From the NCBI RefSeq assembly GCF_000607165.1, contig NZ_JFZG01000024.1:186001-250000 (forward strand): a DNA stretch of 64,000 nucleotides. Direction: 5' to 3'. The position numbers were made by a program, and so were the translations under genes. Shown one piece after another: positions 52,446 to 59,927 of this stretch (position 1 is the stretch's first letter; the number at the start of each line of letters is the position of its first letter). The notes beneath the pieces were generated by a model. That model was not told where the DNA came from. It was given only the letters and a program-made list of their open reading frames with translations, and searched no databases. The stretch comes from Ralstonia pickettii. Its GTDB lineage: Bacteria; Pseudomonadota; Gammaproteobacteria; Burkholderiales; Burkholderiaceae.

Positions 52446-53291
52446 TTATTCGTCCAAGAACTGGATGGCATGCTTCAGAAATCTGTGGGGGTACTGGAAC
52501 TGGGCTGCATGACCAGCGTCCGGATAAATAAACAACTGTGCGTTCGGAATGTTCTGAGCCATGTGCCACGAGTTGATTGTCGGGATCATCACGTCATTCG
52601 CGCCGTTTAGGATGAACGTCGGCTGCTTGATCTCATGCAAGTGAGCAAAGGGCGCGTTGAGATCGAGTTTTGGCAGGAAGTACATATTTGCCTCGACTTG
52701 GGCCTGCGTGACTGCCGGGGAACTGGGTGGGTCTTGGTCCACACGCTGGTGACGGCGCTCCCAGAAATCGCGCCCGGCCTGTTGTGCCGTTTCTGACCGG
52801 CCGAAGAACAAGAACAGGAAGTCTTCCACCGTGGGTACCGGTCGCGGTGCAACCTCCAGCACACGGGGATCTGAATCCGGATTTCCTCCGCGGGGCCCAG
52901 TGCCGAGCAGCATGAGCTTGCGCACCAGATCGGGATGCCGACGCGTCAGGTCCTGAGCCTGAAAACCACCGAGTGAAAAGCCCAGAACATCGACCTTACC
53001 GAGGCCGAGTGCGCGTATGGCCGCGGCGGCATCGTCGGCCATATGCTCAATTCGCGTGCGTGGCGTGCCCGAAGACGATGCGATGCCACGACCGTTGTAG
53101 AGGATGACTTCGCGCCCTGCTGCCAGACCATCGGTCATGAGCGGGTCCCAGTGATCCATGCCGCCCCGGAAGTGCTGGAGAAAGAATAGCGGCGGCTGGC
53201 CACTCGTCGGGTTACCCCAACGGCGGTAGGCGAAGCGAGCGCCTTCGACCTCAACGAAGCGCGTAGGAGCGGTGAGGTGGGTGTCAGTCAT
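52446..53291 (-). CDS. Cytosolic alpha/beta hydrolase
   Basis: A 281-residue alpha/beta-hydrolase without signal peptide. The oxyanion region is F-F-L-Q-H-F-R-G-G-M-D-H-W-D-P, the nucleophile elbow is L-G-F-S-L-G-G-F-Q-A-Q-D, and the late I-L-N-G-A-N-D and D-A-G-H-A-A-Q-F motifs give the Asp and His of the triad. GGAG precedes the ATG. It is paralogous to the exported hydrolase encoded next to it (shared N-x-R-G-x-x-S-S-G-T-P, M-A-D-D-A and V-R-K-x-x-L-x-G-T-G-P). Substrate unknown; ester or lactone hydrolysis is likely. Confidence 0.85.
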   Translation of the reverse strand: MTDTHLTAPTRFVEVEGARFAYRRWGNPTSGQPPLFFLQHFRGGMDHWDPLMTDGLAAGREVILYNGRGIASSSGTPRTRIEHMADDAAAAIRALGLGKVDVLGFSLGGFQAQDLTRRHPDLVRKLMLLGTGPRGGNPDSDPRVLEVAPRPVPTVEDFLFLFFGRSETAQQAGRDFWERRHQRVDQDPPSSPAVTQAQVEANMYFLPKLDLNAPFAHLHEIKQPTFILNGANDVMIPTINSWHMAQNIPNAQLFIYPDAGHAAQFQYPHRFLKHAIQFLDE

Positions 53292-53374
53292 ATTGGTATC
53301 TCCGCGTTGAATCGGAAGACCGCGTGTTCGGCATGGTCGACCACTGCGATTGCGAGCCGGAATGCGAGTTGGTT

Positions 53375-54346
53375 TCAGTGGCTGTCAAGAAACTCGAGTG
53401 CCTTGGGCACAAAGTCGGCGTAATACTGGAACACCGCGCCATGGCCGGAATCGGGATAGATGAGGAGGCTGCTGTTCGGTAGGCGCCGTGCAAGGTCTTG
53501 CGAGTTCTTGCTCGGTACCATCCGGTCACTTTCGCCGTTGACAACGAACACGGGAATCTTCACGACTGACAGATCCGCTGGCTCTTTCAGCCCCCAGACG
53601 CGCAGTGCCTCCAACTGAGCCAGGAACGCGGTGACGCTGATCTCCTTGTCGCGGTTCTCCGAGCGCTCCTTCAGCCGCTCCAGGAATGCCTTTCCTGCCT
53701 CGATGCCGTTTGGTGTGCGGGTGAAGAAGAGGTACTGCTTCGGATCCTGGCCGGTGAAGAAGCCTCGCGCCATGTCGTAGAACGTCACGCCGGAAACCGT
53801 GCTGATGCCTTCGCCGCCAGCGGGCCCTGTGCCCGCGAGTATCATTTTACGAACGAGCTGGGGCTCCTTCAGCGCGATTTCCTGGGCGATCATCCCGCCC
53901 ATCGAGAAGCCGAAGAGATCCACTTGCTTGAACCCCATCGCCTTGATGAAGGCGATGGCGTCGTCAGCCATTTCCTCAATCGACTTCGACGGCGTGCCAC
54001 TGGAAGCCCCCACCCCGCGATTGTCGAAAGTGACAACGTGATGCGCAGCCGCAAAGCCGTCTACGACGCGAGGATCCCAGTTGTCGAGCACAGCCGCCAA
54101 GTGGGCAAGAAACACCACCGGCGTGCCACCGTGCTGCCTGCCGAGCTCCCGGTATGCAAAATCCACTCCGCCTGCAGTGATGGTTTGCGTTGGCACCGTC
54201 TTCCAACTGACCTCTTGTGCCTGCATTGCCAGCGGCGGGGTCATCTGCGCCCCGGCCGACGGGGAATCAGCGGCTCTCGCCGTGGATGAAATGAGTGTTG
54301 CTGCCAGAGCGAGTCCGAGCAGGCTTGTTTTCAGTAGATGACGCAT
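53375..54346 (-). CDS. Exported alpha/beta hydrolase
   Basis: A 323-residue alpha/beta-hydrolase with a clear Sec signal peptide (M-R-H-L-L-K-T-S-L-L-G-L-A-L-A, cleavage after A-R-A). The elbow is F-G-F-S-M-G-G-M-I-A-Q-E and the other triad segments are V-N-G-E-S-D and D-S-G-H-G-A-V-F. It is the periplasmic counterpart of the cytosolic paralogue immediately downstream. Haloperoxidase-like or esterase activity is possible; nothing specific can be assigned. Confidence 0.85.
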   Translation of the reverse strand: MRHLLKTSLLGLALAATLISSTARAADSPSAGAQMTPPLAMQAQEVSWKTVPTQTITAGGVDFAYRELGRQHGGTPVVFLAHLAAVLDNWDPRVVDGFAAAHHVVTFDNRGVGASSGTPSKSIEEMADDAIAFIKAMGFKQVDLFGFSMGGMIAQEIALKEPQLVRKMILAGTGPAGGEGISTVSGVTFYDMARGFFTGQDPKQYLFFTRTPNGIEAGKAFLERLKERSENRDKEISVTAFLAQLEALRVWGLKEPADLSVVKIPVFVVNGESDRMVPSKNSQDLARRLPNSSLLIYPDSGHGAVFQYYADFVPKALEFLDSH

Positions 54347-54392
54347 TGCATTGATCTCCAGGATCCGGGCATTCGAAACGGGGCAGTGGCGG

Positions 54393-55397
54393 CTATTTGA
54401 TCTTCACGACGACCTTTCCCTTCGCTCGCCCGGTTTCGACGTAGGCCATGGCCTCGTTGGTCGACTCGAATGGAAAGACTCGATCCACCACGGGGTGGAT
54501 ATTCCCCGCATCAATCAGACGCGTGATCTCGCGCAACTGGTCTCCAGCTGCCTTCATGAACAGGAACGAAAAGTTGATTCCGCGGCGTTTCGCTTTTCGT
54601 CTGATACCGGCGCTGAGCATTCGCGCGAACAACTTGACGAACCAGGGCGCCCCAATTTCTTTGGCGAATTCCGGGTCAGGTGGCCCGGAGATGGAGATGA
54701 GTTTTCCGCCGCCCTTGAGCAGGTGGAGGGATTTGTTGAGTGTCTTGCCGTCTTGACTGTTCAGGACCACGTCGTAGTCGCGCAAGATGTTCTCGAAGTC
54801 CTGCTTTTTGTAGTCGATGACGACATCTGCATGAAGGCTCTTCACCAACCCAACATTGGCCGTGCTTGTTGTTGTCGCCACCGTTGCACCAAGATGCTTG
54901 GCCAACTGGATAGCGAATGTTCCGACGCCTCCCGAGCCCGCTTGAATGAAGACCCTTTGCCCTTTCTTCAGCTTTGCTTTCTCGACCAGCGCCTGCCATG
55001 CAGTTAGCCCCACCAGCGGAACGGAAGCGGCTTCTTCCATGGTGAGTGTCTTGGGCTTGAGCGCCAGCGAACTTTCTCGAATCGCGATGTACTCGGCGAA
55101 GGCGCCAATTCGAAAATCCTCCGGCCGGGAGTAGACCTCGTCGCCAACTTTGAACTGCCGTACTTGAGCCCCGACTTTGACCACCACGCCTGCGACGTCG
55201 TGACCCATGACGAACGGTAGGCGGTAGGGCAGGATGAGCTTGAACTCTCCGCTTGCGATCTTAGAGTCGAGCAGGTTCACGCCCGCAGCATGAACTTGGA
55301 CCAGAACTTCGTCTTCGCGCGGTTCTGGAATCGGTACCTCGCCGAATCGCAGGCCGGTCTTGCTCCCATATCGATCGACGATAAATGCCTTCATCAT
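54393..55397 (-). CDS. NADP-dependent zinc-less MDR oxidoreductase
   Basis: A medium-chain reductase of about 334 residues with a GroES-like N-terminal domain (V-H-A-A-G-V-N-L-L-D-S-K-I-A-S-G and M-G-H-D-V-A-G-V-V) and a Rossmann motif Q-A-G-S-G-G-V-G-T-F-A-I-Q-L-A-K. Structural and catalytic zinc cysteines are absent, as in quinone or enoyl reductases. The start is set at M-M-K-A-F-I-V-D-R-Y-G; an ATG 15 codons upstream lacks a ribosome binding site. With the OYE reductase and the SDR upstream it suggests reduction of activated alkenes or carbonyls. Confidence 0.85.
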   Translation of the reverse strand: MMKAFIVDRYGSKTGLRFGEVPIPEPREDEVLVQVHAAGVNLLDSKIASGEFKLILPYRLPFVMGHDVAGVVVKVGAQVRQFKVGDEVYSRPEDFRIGAFAEYIAIRESSLALKPKTLTMEEAASVPLVGLTAWQALVEKAKLKKGQRVFIQAGSGGVGTFAIQLAKHLGATVATTTSTANVGLVKSLHADVVIDYKKQDFENILRDYDVVLNSQDGKTLNKSLHLLKGGGKLISISGPPDPEFAKEIGAPWFVKLFARMLSAGIRRKAKRRGINFSFLFMKAAGDQLREITRLIDAGNIHPVVDRVFPFESTNEAMAYVETGRAKGKVVVKIK

Positions 55398-55458
55398 GTT
55401 TCCGGGGTGATGCTGCGCGAGCGTTTGCTTGGCTATGGTCATGGTCGTTGCCGGTCAA

Positions 55459-56535
55459 TCAGCCAGCGAGTGTGGGGTAGTCGATATAGCCTTCAGCGCC
55501 GGGCGTGTAGAGGCTGGACGTGTCGACGGGATTCAGCGGCCCAGCAGCCTGCAGGCGGGCTACCAGGTCCGGATTGGCCAGGAATGGTCGGCCAAAGGCA
55601 ATGAGGTCGGCGTGCTTGTCTGAGAGCGCCTTCTCGGCGCTGGCCCGATCGAATCCGCCTGCGAGAATGAACAAGCCGTCAAATGCCTTACGCAGTTGAG
55701 ATTTGAATGCTGCAGGCACCGCAGGTGCGCCCATTGCGGAGTGATCCAGCAGATGAACGTAGAGCAGACCGAGTGTCGACAGCTCACGAACCAGCGCCAG
55801 ATACTGCGCGTCGACGTCAGGGAAAGGACCTGTGCTGTTGAAGACACCATACGGGGATAGTCGAATCCCGATGCGGTCTGCGCCAATGGCGTCTGCCGTA
55901 GCGCGTGCAATCTCAAGTGCGAGGCGGTTGCGGCCACCAGCGCTGCCGCCGTATGCATCGGTGCGCTGGTTCACGTTGCCGTTCAGGAACTGCTCGATCA
56001 GGTAACCATTTGCAGCGTGCAGTTCCACGCCATCGAAACCTGCTTCAACGGCAAGCCGCGCCGAATGCACGTATTCGTCGATCACCGCGCTCAGATCGAT
56101 GAGAGACATTGCCTGCGGAGTGCTATGCGGCTGCATACCCTGTGCATCGGTGTGTATTTCACCAGGGCAGGCACTGCCCATCGGGCCGAGGACTTCGGCG
56201 CCTACCGGCAGGTTGGCGACATGGCCTACGCGCCCGGTGTGCATGAGCTGCACGAAGATCTTGCCGCCCCGTGCATGCACAGCGTCCGTGACTAACTGCC
56301 ATCCGCGCACCTGCGCCTCGTTGAAGAGTCCCGGAATGCGCGCGTAGCCCAGACCGTTGGGCGATGGCGATGTACCTTCCGTAACGATCAGGCCGGCCGA
56401 CGCGCGCTGAGCGTAGTACTCCGCCATCAGCGCATTGGGTGTATTGGCTTCGACGGCCCGATTGCGCGTCATCGGTGCCATGACGGTCCGGTTACCCAGG
56501 TTCAGGAACGGAGCGGTGAGCGGTTCAAAAAGCAT
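55459..56535 (-). CDS. Old-yellow-enzyme alkene reductase (NemA-like)
   Basis: A 358-residue FMN-dependent ene-reductase. It begins L-F-E-P-L-T-A-P-F-L-N-L-G-N-R-T-V-M-A-P-M-T-R-N-R-A, has E-G-T-S-P-S-P-N-G-L-G-Y, then the substrate-binding His/Asn pair in V-E-L-H-A-A-N-G-Y-L. D-A-Y-G-G-S-A-G-G-R-N-R and the late F-G-R-P-F-L-A-N-P-D-L-V-A-R-L motif follow. It resembles N-ethylmaleimide reductases, which detoxify electrophilic alkenes and nitro compounds and are commonly TetR(NemR)-regulated, as here. Confidence 0.92.
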   Translation of the reverse strand: MLFEPLTAPFLNLGNRTVMAPMTRNRAVEANTPNALMAEYYAQRASAGLIVTEGTSPSPNGLGYARIPGLFNEAQVRGWQLVTDAVHARGGKIFVQLMHTGRVGHVANLPVGAEVLGPMGSACPGEIHTDAQGMQPHSTPQAMSLIDLSAVIDEYVHSARLAVEAGFDGVELHAANGYLIEQFLNGNVNQRTDAYGGSAGGRNRLALEIARATADAIGADRIGIRLSPYGVFNSTGPFPDVDAQYLALVRELSTLGLLYVHLLDHSAMGAPAVPAAFKSQLRKAFDGLFILAGGFDRASAEKALSDKHADLIAFGRPFLANPDLVARLQAAGPLNPVDTSSLYTPGAEGYIDYPTLAG

Positions 56536-56568
56536 GATGAGCCTTTGTTTCGATTGAGGGGCAGGGGC

Positions 56569-57273
56569 TTAGGAGGCTTGGGGAAGGTAGAGGGGACGTG
56601 GTGCCCCCAGGCTTTGCCTCACCTGCTGCGTCAGTGCATCGGCCAGAACTTCGTCAAGGCCGGCTTCGAGGCCGTCAAGTGCATGCTGGACGATGTCCTC
56701 AGGGCTGCTCTTCGGGCTGTCGATGCCGCGAGTAAGGTCGGTATCGACGTAGGCCATATGCAAGCCCAGGACCTGCGTTTTCTGCGCTGCCAACTCATGA
56801 CGCAGCGCATTGGTGAGTGACCATGCTGCCGACTTGCTGGCCGAATAGGCGGCCAGCTCGCCCCTATTCACCCACGAAGCCACAGACAACACATTGAGAA
56901 GTGCACCTCCACCATTGACCTGGAGCACTGGTGCGAAGGCCTTGCTCATCCGCAGCATGCCGAAGACGTTGGTCTCGAACAGTCGGCGAGAGACTTCCTC
57001 ACTGTCGTGCGCGAGAAAGCCTCCCGGTTGCGCAATGCCAGCGTTGTTGATCACCAGCGTCACGTCGCGGGCATGCGCAGCGGCCGCCGCAACTTCTGCA
57101 GGCTTGGTGACATCCAGTTGCAGCGGCTCCACGTCCGCTTGTGTGATCGTCGATGGGTCGCGCGCGCCGGCGTACACCTTGCGGGCGCCACGGGCCAACA
57201 ACGCGCGTGCGAAGGCGAGACCAATGCCGCGGTTGGCGCCGGTGATCAGAACAACAGCGTTTTCAATTTTCAA
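56569..57273 (-). CDS. SDR-family oxidoreductase
   Basis: A 234-residue short-chain dehydrogenase: V-V-L-I-T-G-A-N-R-G-I-G-L-A at the cofactor site, N-N-A-G, and catalytic Y-S-A-S-K. A TTG start is proposed because AAGGAG lies six bases before it and the protein then begins immediately before the first beta strand. The longer frame starting at 57339 would run through the palindromic operator at 57306. It is the promoter-proximal gene of the minus-strand reductase cluster, directly below the operator. Confidence 0.82.
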   Translation of the reverse strand: MKIENAVVLITGANRGIGLAFARALLARGARKVYAGARDPSTITQADVEPLQLDVTKPAEVAAAAAHARDVTLVINNAGIAQPGGFLAHDSEEVSRRLFETNVFGMLRMSKAFAPVLQVNGGGALLNVLSVASWVNRGELAAYSASKSAAWSLTNALRHELAAQKTQVLGLHMAYVDTDLTRGIDSPKSSPEDIVQHALDGLEAGLDEVLADALTQQVRQSLGAPRPLYLPQAS

Positions 57274-57305
57274 GAGAGGCTCCTTTGGTAAGCCGGATTG
57301 GTCAT

Positions 57306-57327
57306 AAATATGATGATTATCATATTT
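57306..57327. promoter_or_regulatory. TetR-type operator palindrome, site 1
   Basis: An inverted repeat with arms AAATATGAT and ATCATATTT and a near-symmetric centre lies 33 bp upstream of the SDR start, between the SDR and the first TetR gene. It shares the ATATGAT/ATCATAT arms with the sites at 57978 and 59011. Confidence 0.8.
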
Positions 57328-57368
57328 GTGGGCGAGCAAAAATGTTGACCTGAAAACGGTCGAGTATT

Positions 57369-57962
57369 TCAGTGAGCAGGTACAGATGTGTCGTAGAGTC
57401 GGAGGAGCGATTCACGGGCCGCCGAGAGCACTTCTCGCCCCTGCGGGGTGTCACCCAGGGCACGGGCAAGTTGCAACGTGCCGACTAGCGAGCCTGTAAT
57501 CACGCTCGCCATCGCGCGGTACGATTCGGGAAGTGTTGAACGTACTGCTGCGATGAGTTGGTGCACCCTGGCCATAGACGCTCCACGCACAGCTTGCGAC
57601 TGCCGTGGCATTTCGGCGGCAAGCGCTGCGATCGGGCAGCCGTTCTCCAACGTGCCAAGGTATTGATCAGCCAGATAAGCTTCGACAAGACAGCGAAATT
57701 CGCTAGCGCCCGTGCCAGCGCGCAGACGAGCCACACGCGCGGCTTCGGCAGCAATGTCTTGGCTAGCGCAGTCAAGCGCCTCCACAAGCAGCGCATCGCG
57801 CGATTTGAAATGCGCGTAGAAGCCGCCATGCGTATATCCCGCCTTCTTCATCACTTCTGCCACGCTCACCCCAGCGTAGCCGTGGCTGCGGATGACGTGT
57901 GCAGCCGCAGCCACGATGCGCTCGTGCGTGTCCTTCTTGCGGCTGTTGAACGTGGGCTTCAT
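57369..57962 (-). CDS. TetR-family regulator, first of two paralogues
   Basis: A 197-residue TetR regulator. HTH: I-V-A-A-A-A-H-V-I-R-S-H-G-Y-A-G-V-S-V-A-E-V-M-K-K-A-G-Y-T-H-G-G-F-Y-A-H-F at about residues 16-52. The ligand domain contains N-G-C-P-I-A-A-L-A-A-E-M-P-R-Q. It is upstream of and co-oriented with the reductase/hydrolase cluster, with operators on both sides, so it is the probable local repressor responding to electrophiles. It shares T-H-G-G-F-Y-A-H-F and A-L-A-x-E-M-P-R-Q with the second TetR at 58383. Confidence 0.9.
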   Translation of the reverse strand: MKPTFNSRKKDTHERIVAAAAHVIRSHGYAGVSVAEVMKKAGYTHGGFYAHFKSRDALLVEALDCASQDIAAEAARVARLRAGTGASEFRCLVEAYLADQYLGTLENGCPIAALAAEMPRQSQAVRGASMARVHQLIAAVRSTLPESYRAMASVITGSLVGTLQLARALGDTPQGREVLSAARESLLRLYDTSVPAH

Positions 57963-57977
57963 TGATTGGCACCGTAA

Positions 57978-57995
57978 ATATGATGATCATCATAT
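57978..57995. promoter_or_regulatory. TetR-type operator palindrome, site 2
   Basis: ATATGATGATCATCATAT is a perfect 18-bp palindrome 16 bp upstream of the first TetR start codon, ideally placed for autorepression. Confidence 0.85.
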
Positions 57996-58137
57996 GTTTC
58001 GGATAATCGACTGTCAAGGTGAGTTTGTGGTGCAGTGTGCTGGGCATGCCTGTTGCCGCCGGCTGGTGCCTCAGCCGGCAGGTAGTGAGGTGAAGTGCGC
58101 TTGGCCGGCATCGCGCCGGCCCGATACCAGGCAGCAG

Positions 58138-58269
58138 TCAGAACTCATAACCGACGGACTGCAGAGAGATCAGGGGATTGATCTTGAGCTTCGTTGTGCT
58201 GGTCACGGGCCCAAGCGCCGATTGCGTGGTCAACGTTGCCCGGGTCGCATCTACATGCACGTCTTTGCA
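58138..58269 (-). pseudogene. C-terminal remnant of an OmpW-family outer membrane protein
   Basis: The minus strand encodes about 43 residues that read as the last strands of an OmpW barrel: V-D-A-T-R-A-T-L-T-T-Q, then K-L-K-I-N-P-L-I-S-L-Q-S-V-G-Y-E-F followed by a stop. OmpW proteins end in a ...-N-P-W-V-x-x-x-G-V-G-Y-R-F pattern. No start codon, signal peptide or upstream strands are found, so this is a 3' gene fragment left between the two TetR genes. Recognition is by pattern only. Confidence 0.5.
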
Positions 58270-58366
58270 GCAAAGCGTGGGGTGCTCGGCTTCGCTCGCC
58301 GATCTCCGTGCGGCCACGTCGCCCGCGCCGAGCGAGACGCCTGCTTGCACTGGACACAGCATTCGA

Positions 58367-58384
58367 ATATGCTGCTTATCATAT
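58367..58384. promoter_or_regulatory. TetR-type operator, site 3, overlapping the second TetR start
   Basis: ATATGCTGCTTATCATAT retains the ATAT...ATCATAT arms with an altered left centre. Its right end overlaps the ATG of the second TetR gene, so binding would block its own expression. Confidence 0.65.
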
Positions 58385-58967
58385 GAAAAGAACTACCCCA
58401 ACTGCCAAAGAAGTTACCCACCAGCGCATTGTCGGGGCCGCCGCGCGCGCGATTAGACGAAGTGGCTACAACGGCACTAGCGTGGCCGACATCATGAAGG
58501 ATGCTGGGCTGACGCACGGAGGTTTCTACGCGCATTTCGAATCCCGTGAAGCGATGCTTGCAGAGGCAGCCGACCAGGCGGGAGCAGAGGGCGTGGCGCT
58601 CATGGAGCACATCGCTGCCACCACGCCACCTCAGGAAGTGCTGCGGGCGATGGCGCAAGCTTATCTCTCGAAAGAGCATGTTGAGGGTGTGGAAACCGGC
58701 TGTGGAACCGCCGCGCTCGCCTCCGAAATGCCGCGTCAGGCACCAGAGGTCCGGCGTGCCGCAACGCGTCGCATCAAGGAGATGATCGATCTTGTTGCCC
58801 GGCAGTTGCCAGATTGGGGGCAACCGAGTGCGCACGAACATGCACTGGTCACCGTGGCGCTGATGGTCGGCACGTTGACGCTTGCACGTGCTGTCGACGA
58901 CCCAAAGCTCTCCGACGCGCTACTTGCGGCTGCATTGAAGCAAGTCACTTCTGCCGGCGATGTCTAA
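58383..58967 (+). CDS. TetR-family regulator, second paralogue
   Basis: A 194-residue TetR regulator: I-V-G-A-A-A-R-A-I-R-R-S-G-Y-N-G-T-S-V-A-D-I-M-K-D-A-G-L-T-H-G-G-F-Y-A-H-F in the DNA-binding domain, and T-G-C-G-T-A-A-L-A-S-E-M-P-R-Q in the ligand domain. Similarity to the TetR at 57369 runs through both domains, so the pair arose by duplication and may recognise the same palindrome. Its start codon is embedded in an operator. The frame is open upstream, but earlier starts would extend into the intergenic remnant. Confidence 0.88.
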   Translation: MKRTTPTAKEVTHQRIVGAAARAIRRSGYNGTSVADIMKDAGLTHGGFYAHFESREAMLAEAADQAGAEGVALMEHIAATTPPQEVLRAMAQAYLSKEHVEGVETGCGTAALASEMPRQAPEVRRAATRRIKEMIDLVARQLPDWGQPSAHEHALVTVALMVGTLTLARAVDDPKLSDALLAAALKQVTSAGDV

Positions 58968-59010
58968 CAAGGCGCGCCGGCACGGACGGGAGTATATTTT
59001 TTGGATCGAA

Positions 59011-59028
59011 ATATGATAAATATCATAT
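59011..59028. promoter_or_regulatory. TetR-type operator palindrome, site 4
   Basis: ATATGATAAATATCATAT has ATATGAT/ATCATAT arms with a 4-bp centre, 43 bp after the second TetR stop. A 36-codon ORF begins three bases later (ATG at 59031; M-A-R-F-T-V-F-G-S-N) and may be the truncated start of a lost target gene. Confidence 0.75.
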
Positions 59029-59208
59029 CAATGGCGAGGTTTACGGTGTTCGGCTCAAACCTCTCGATCGGGGGAGCGTTTTCGAAGTGCGCGGCTAGAT
59101 CTTTTTTTTCCCGCAACCAGCATTGGGTACGTGTTGAGTAGGCAGATGACCATCGCGAAGATTCCGCTGTGTCTCTAGGCGCTTTTATCTCTGAGAGCGC
59201 TTTGGATT

Positions 59209-59240
59209 AGAGCGTCGATGCAAATCGGCGCTCTCTTTTT
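59209..59240 (+). terminator. Rho-independent terminator
   Basis: AGAGCG and CGCTCT form the outer stem, CGAT and ATCG an inner one, followed by a C-T-T-T-T-T run. It closes the TetR/operator region before the hrpII promoters. Confidence 0.75.
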
Positions 59241-59277
59241 ATGCATCGCAACGTCTATACGTTTGTCCGCATAGCGA

Positions 59278-59337
59278 TTCGAAATCGACCTCGTGCATTC
59301 GCGAGCAAGCGAAGACCCCCGAGGGTGGGCCTAGTGT
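59278..59337 (+). promoter_or_regulatory. hrpII box (HrpB-dependent promoter), copy 1
   Basis: TTCG at 59278, exactly 16 bases, then TTCG at 59298. After 30 bases, TAGTGT at 59332 fits the -10 pattern YANNNT. This is the full consensus described for HrpB-activated promoters in Ralstonia solanacearum (TTCG-N16-TTCG, -10 at 30-32 bp). The transcript would run rightward toward the terminator at 59743. Confidence 0.65.
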
Positions 59338-59742
59338 TGGAGATGGCCAAAGATCCAGTACGGTTTCTGCATCGCCCGTCCTTGCAAGCGCAGTTCAGCT
59401 TCGCACTGCGGCCGCATCGTGCAGGTGATGTCCTCGAACTGGTTTGATCCTGAGCTTTTTGCCGCGCTATCTCTTCGCACGTCCGATTCGGGCGTTGCCG
59501 GAGCTCGATAGCCTCTTTGACGAACCTGAATGCCTGGCAAACTAGGCGCCATGCGGGTGGCCAGACTTTGTGTGCGTCATTTGTCTGTTCAAGCGTCTTG
59601 TTGGTACAGACTTTTCTCTTGCCACTTTCTGCGTGACTCAACAAGATCAATTGCTTAGCAGCGATTCTGGTACAGATTCTTTTGTCTGCAGTTAGCCCCA
59701 CATAGACGTCGTGGAGTTTGCTCTGCCGCCGCTGATCCCGAT
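59338..59742 (+). other. Region between hrpII box 1 and a terminator; no certain gene
   Basis: About 400 bp framed by an hrpII promoter on the left and a rho-independent terminator on the right, so it looks like a short HrpB-dependent transcription unit. Candidate ORFs on the plus strand are only 25-34 codons: ATG at 59343 (M-A-K-D-P-V-R-F-L-H) and ATG at 59428 with AGGTG upstream (M-S-S-N-W-F-D-P-E-L-F). A TGGTACAGA-containing block is directly repeated at 59601 and 59669. Composition is AT-richer than the core genome. It could hold a small effector, a non-coding RNA or a decayed effector gene. Confidence 0.35.
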
Positions 59743-59769
59743 AGCCGGTCATTTTGGACCGGCTTTTTT
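59743..59769 (+). terminator. Rho-independent terminator upstream of the effector-like gene
   Basis: AGCCGGTC and GACCGGCT form a perfect 8-bp stem around a 6-nt loop, followed by six T residues. It is oriented rightward and ends about 57 bp before the second hrpII box. Confidence 0.9.
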
Positions 59770-59825
59770 GTGTGTTCTACGCACCTGCTCACCGAGCCTG
59801 GAGGCAGCCGGTAAGCCCACCAAAC

Positions 59826-59887
59826 TTCGCTTTCGATGCCGCATATTCGGACGGTGCACGCCGGCCTCACCTTGGTGCAAGCAGACT
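59826..59887 (+). promoter_or_regulatory. hrpII box (HrpB-dependent promoter), copy 2, for the effector-like gene
   Basis: TTCG at 59826, exactly 16 bases, TTCG at 59846. After 32 bases, CAGACT at 59882 fits YANNNT. The start codon of the long reading frame is 40 bp further on, so a transcription start a few bases after the -10 leaves a leader of about 35 nt. Motif geometry and gene position agree with HrpB-regulated type III effector promoters. Confidence 0.8.
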
Positions 59888-59927
59888 TGAACGCGTTCCA
59901 ACCTGGTTCAATGCGCTCTGCTGACCC

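Noticed and set aside
58251-58841. Minus-strand frame opposite the second TetR gene
   Set aside because: It overlaps a well-supported TetR gene and shows no conserved motif.
59255-59752. 165-codon minus-strand frame between the terminators
   Set aside because: Its start lies inside a terminator hairpin, there is no ribosome binding site or family signature, and it runs against two hrpII promoters.
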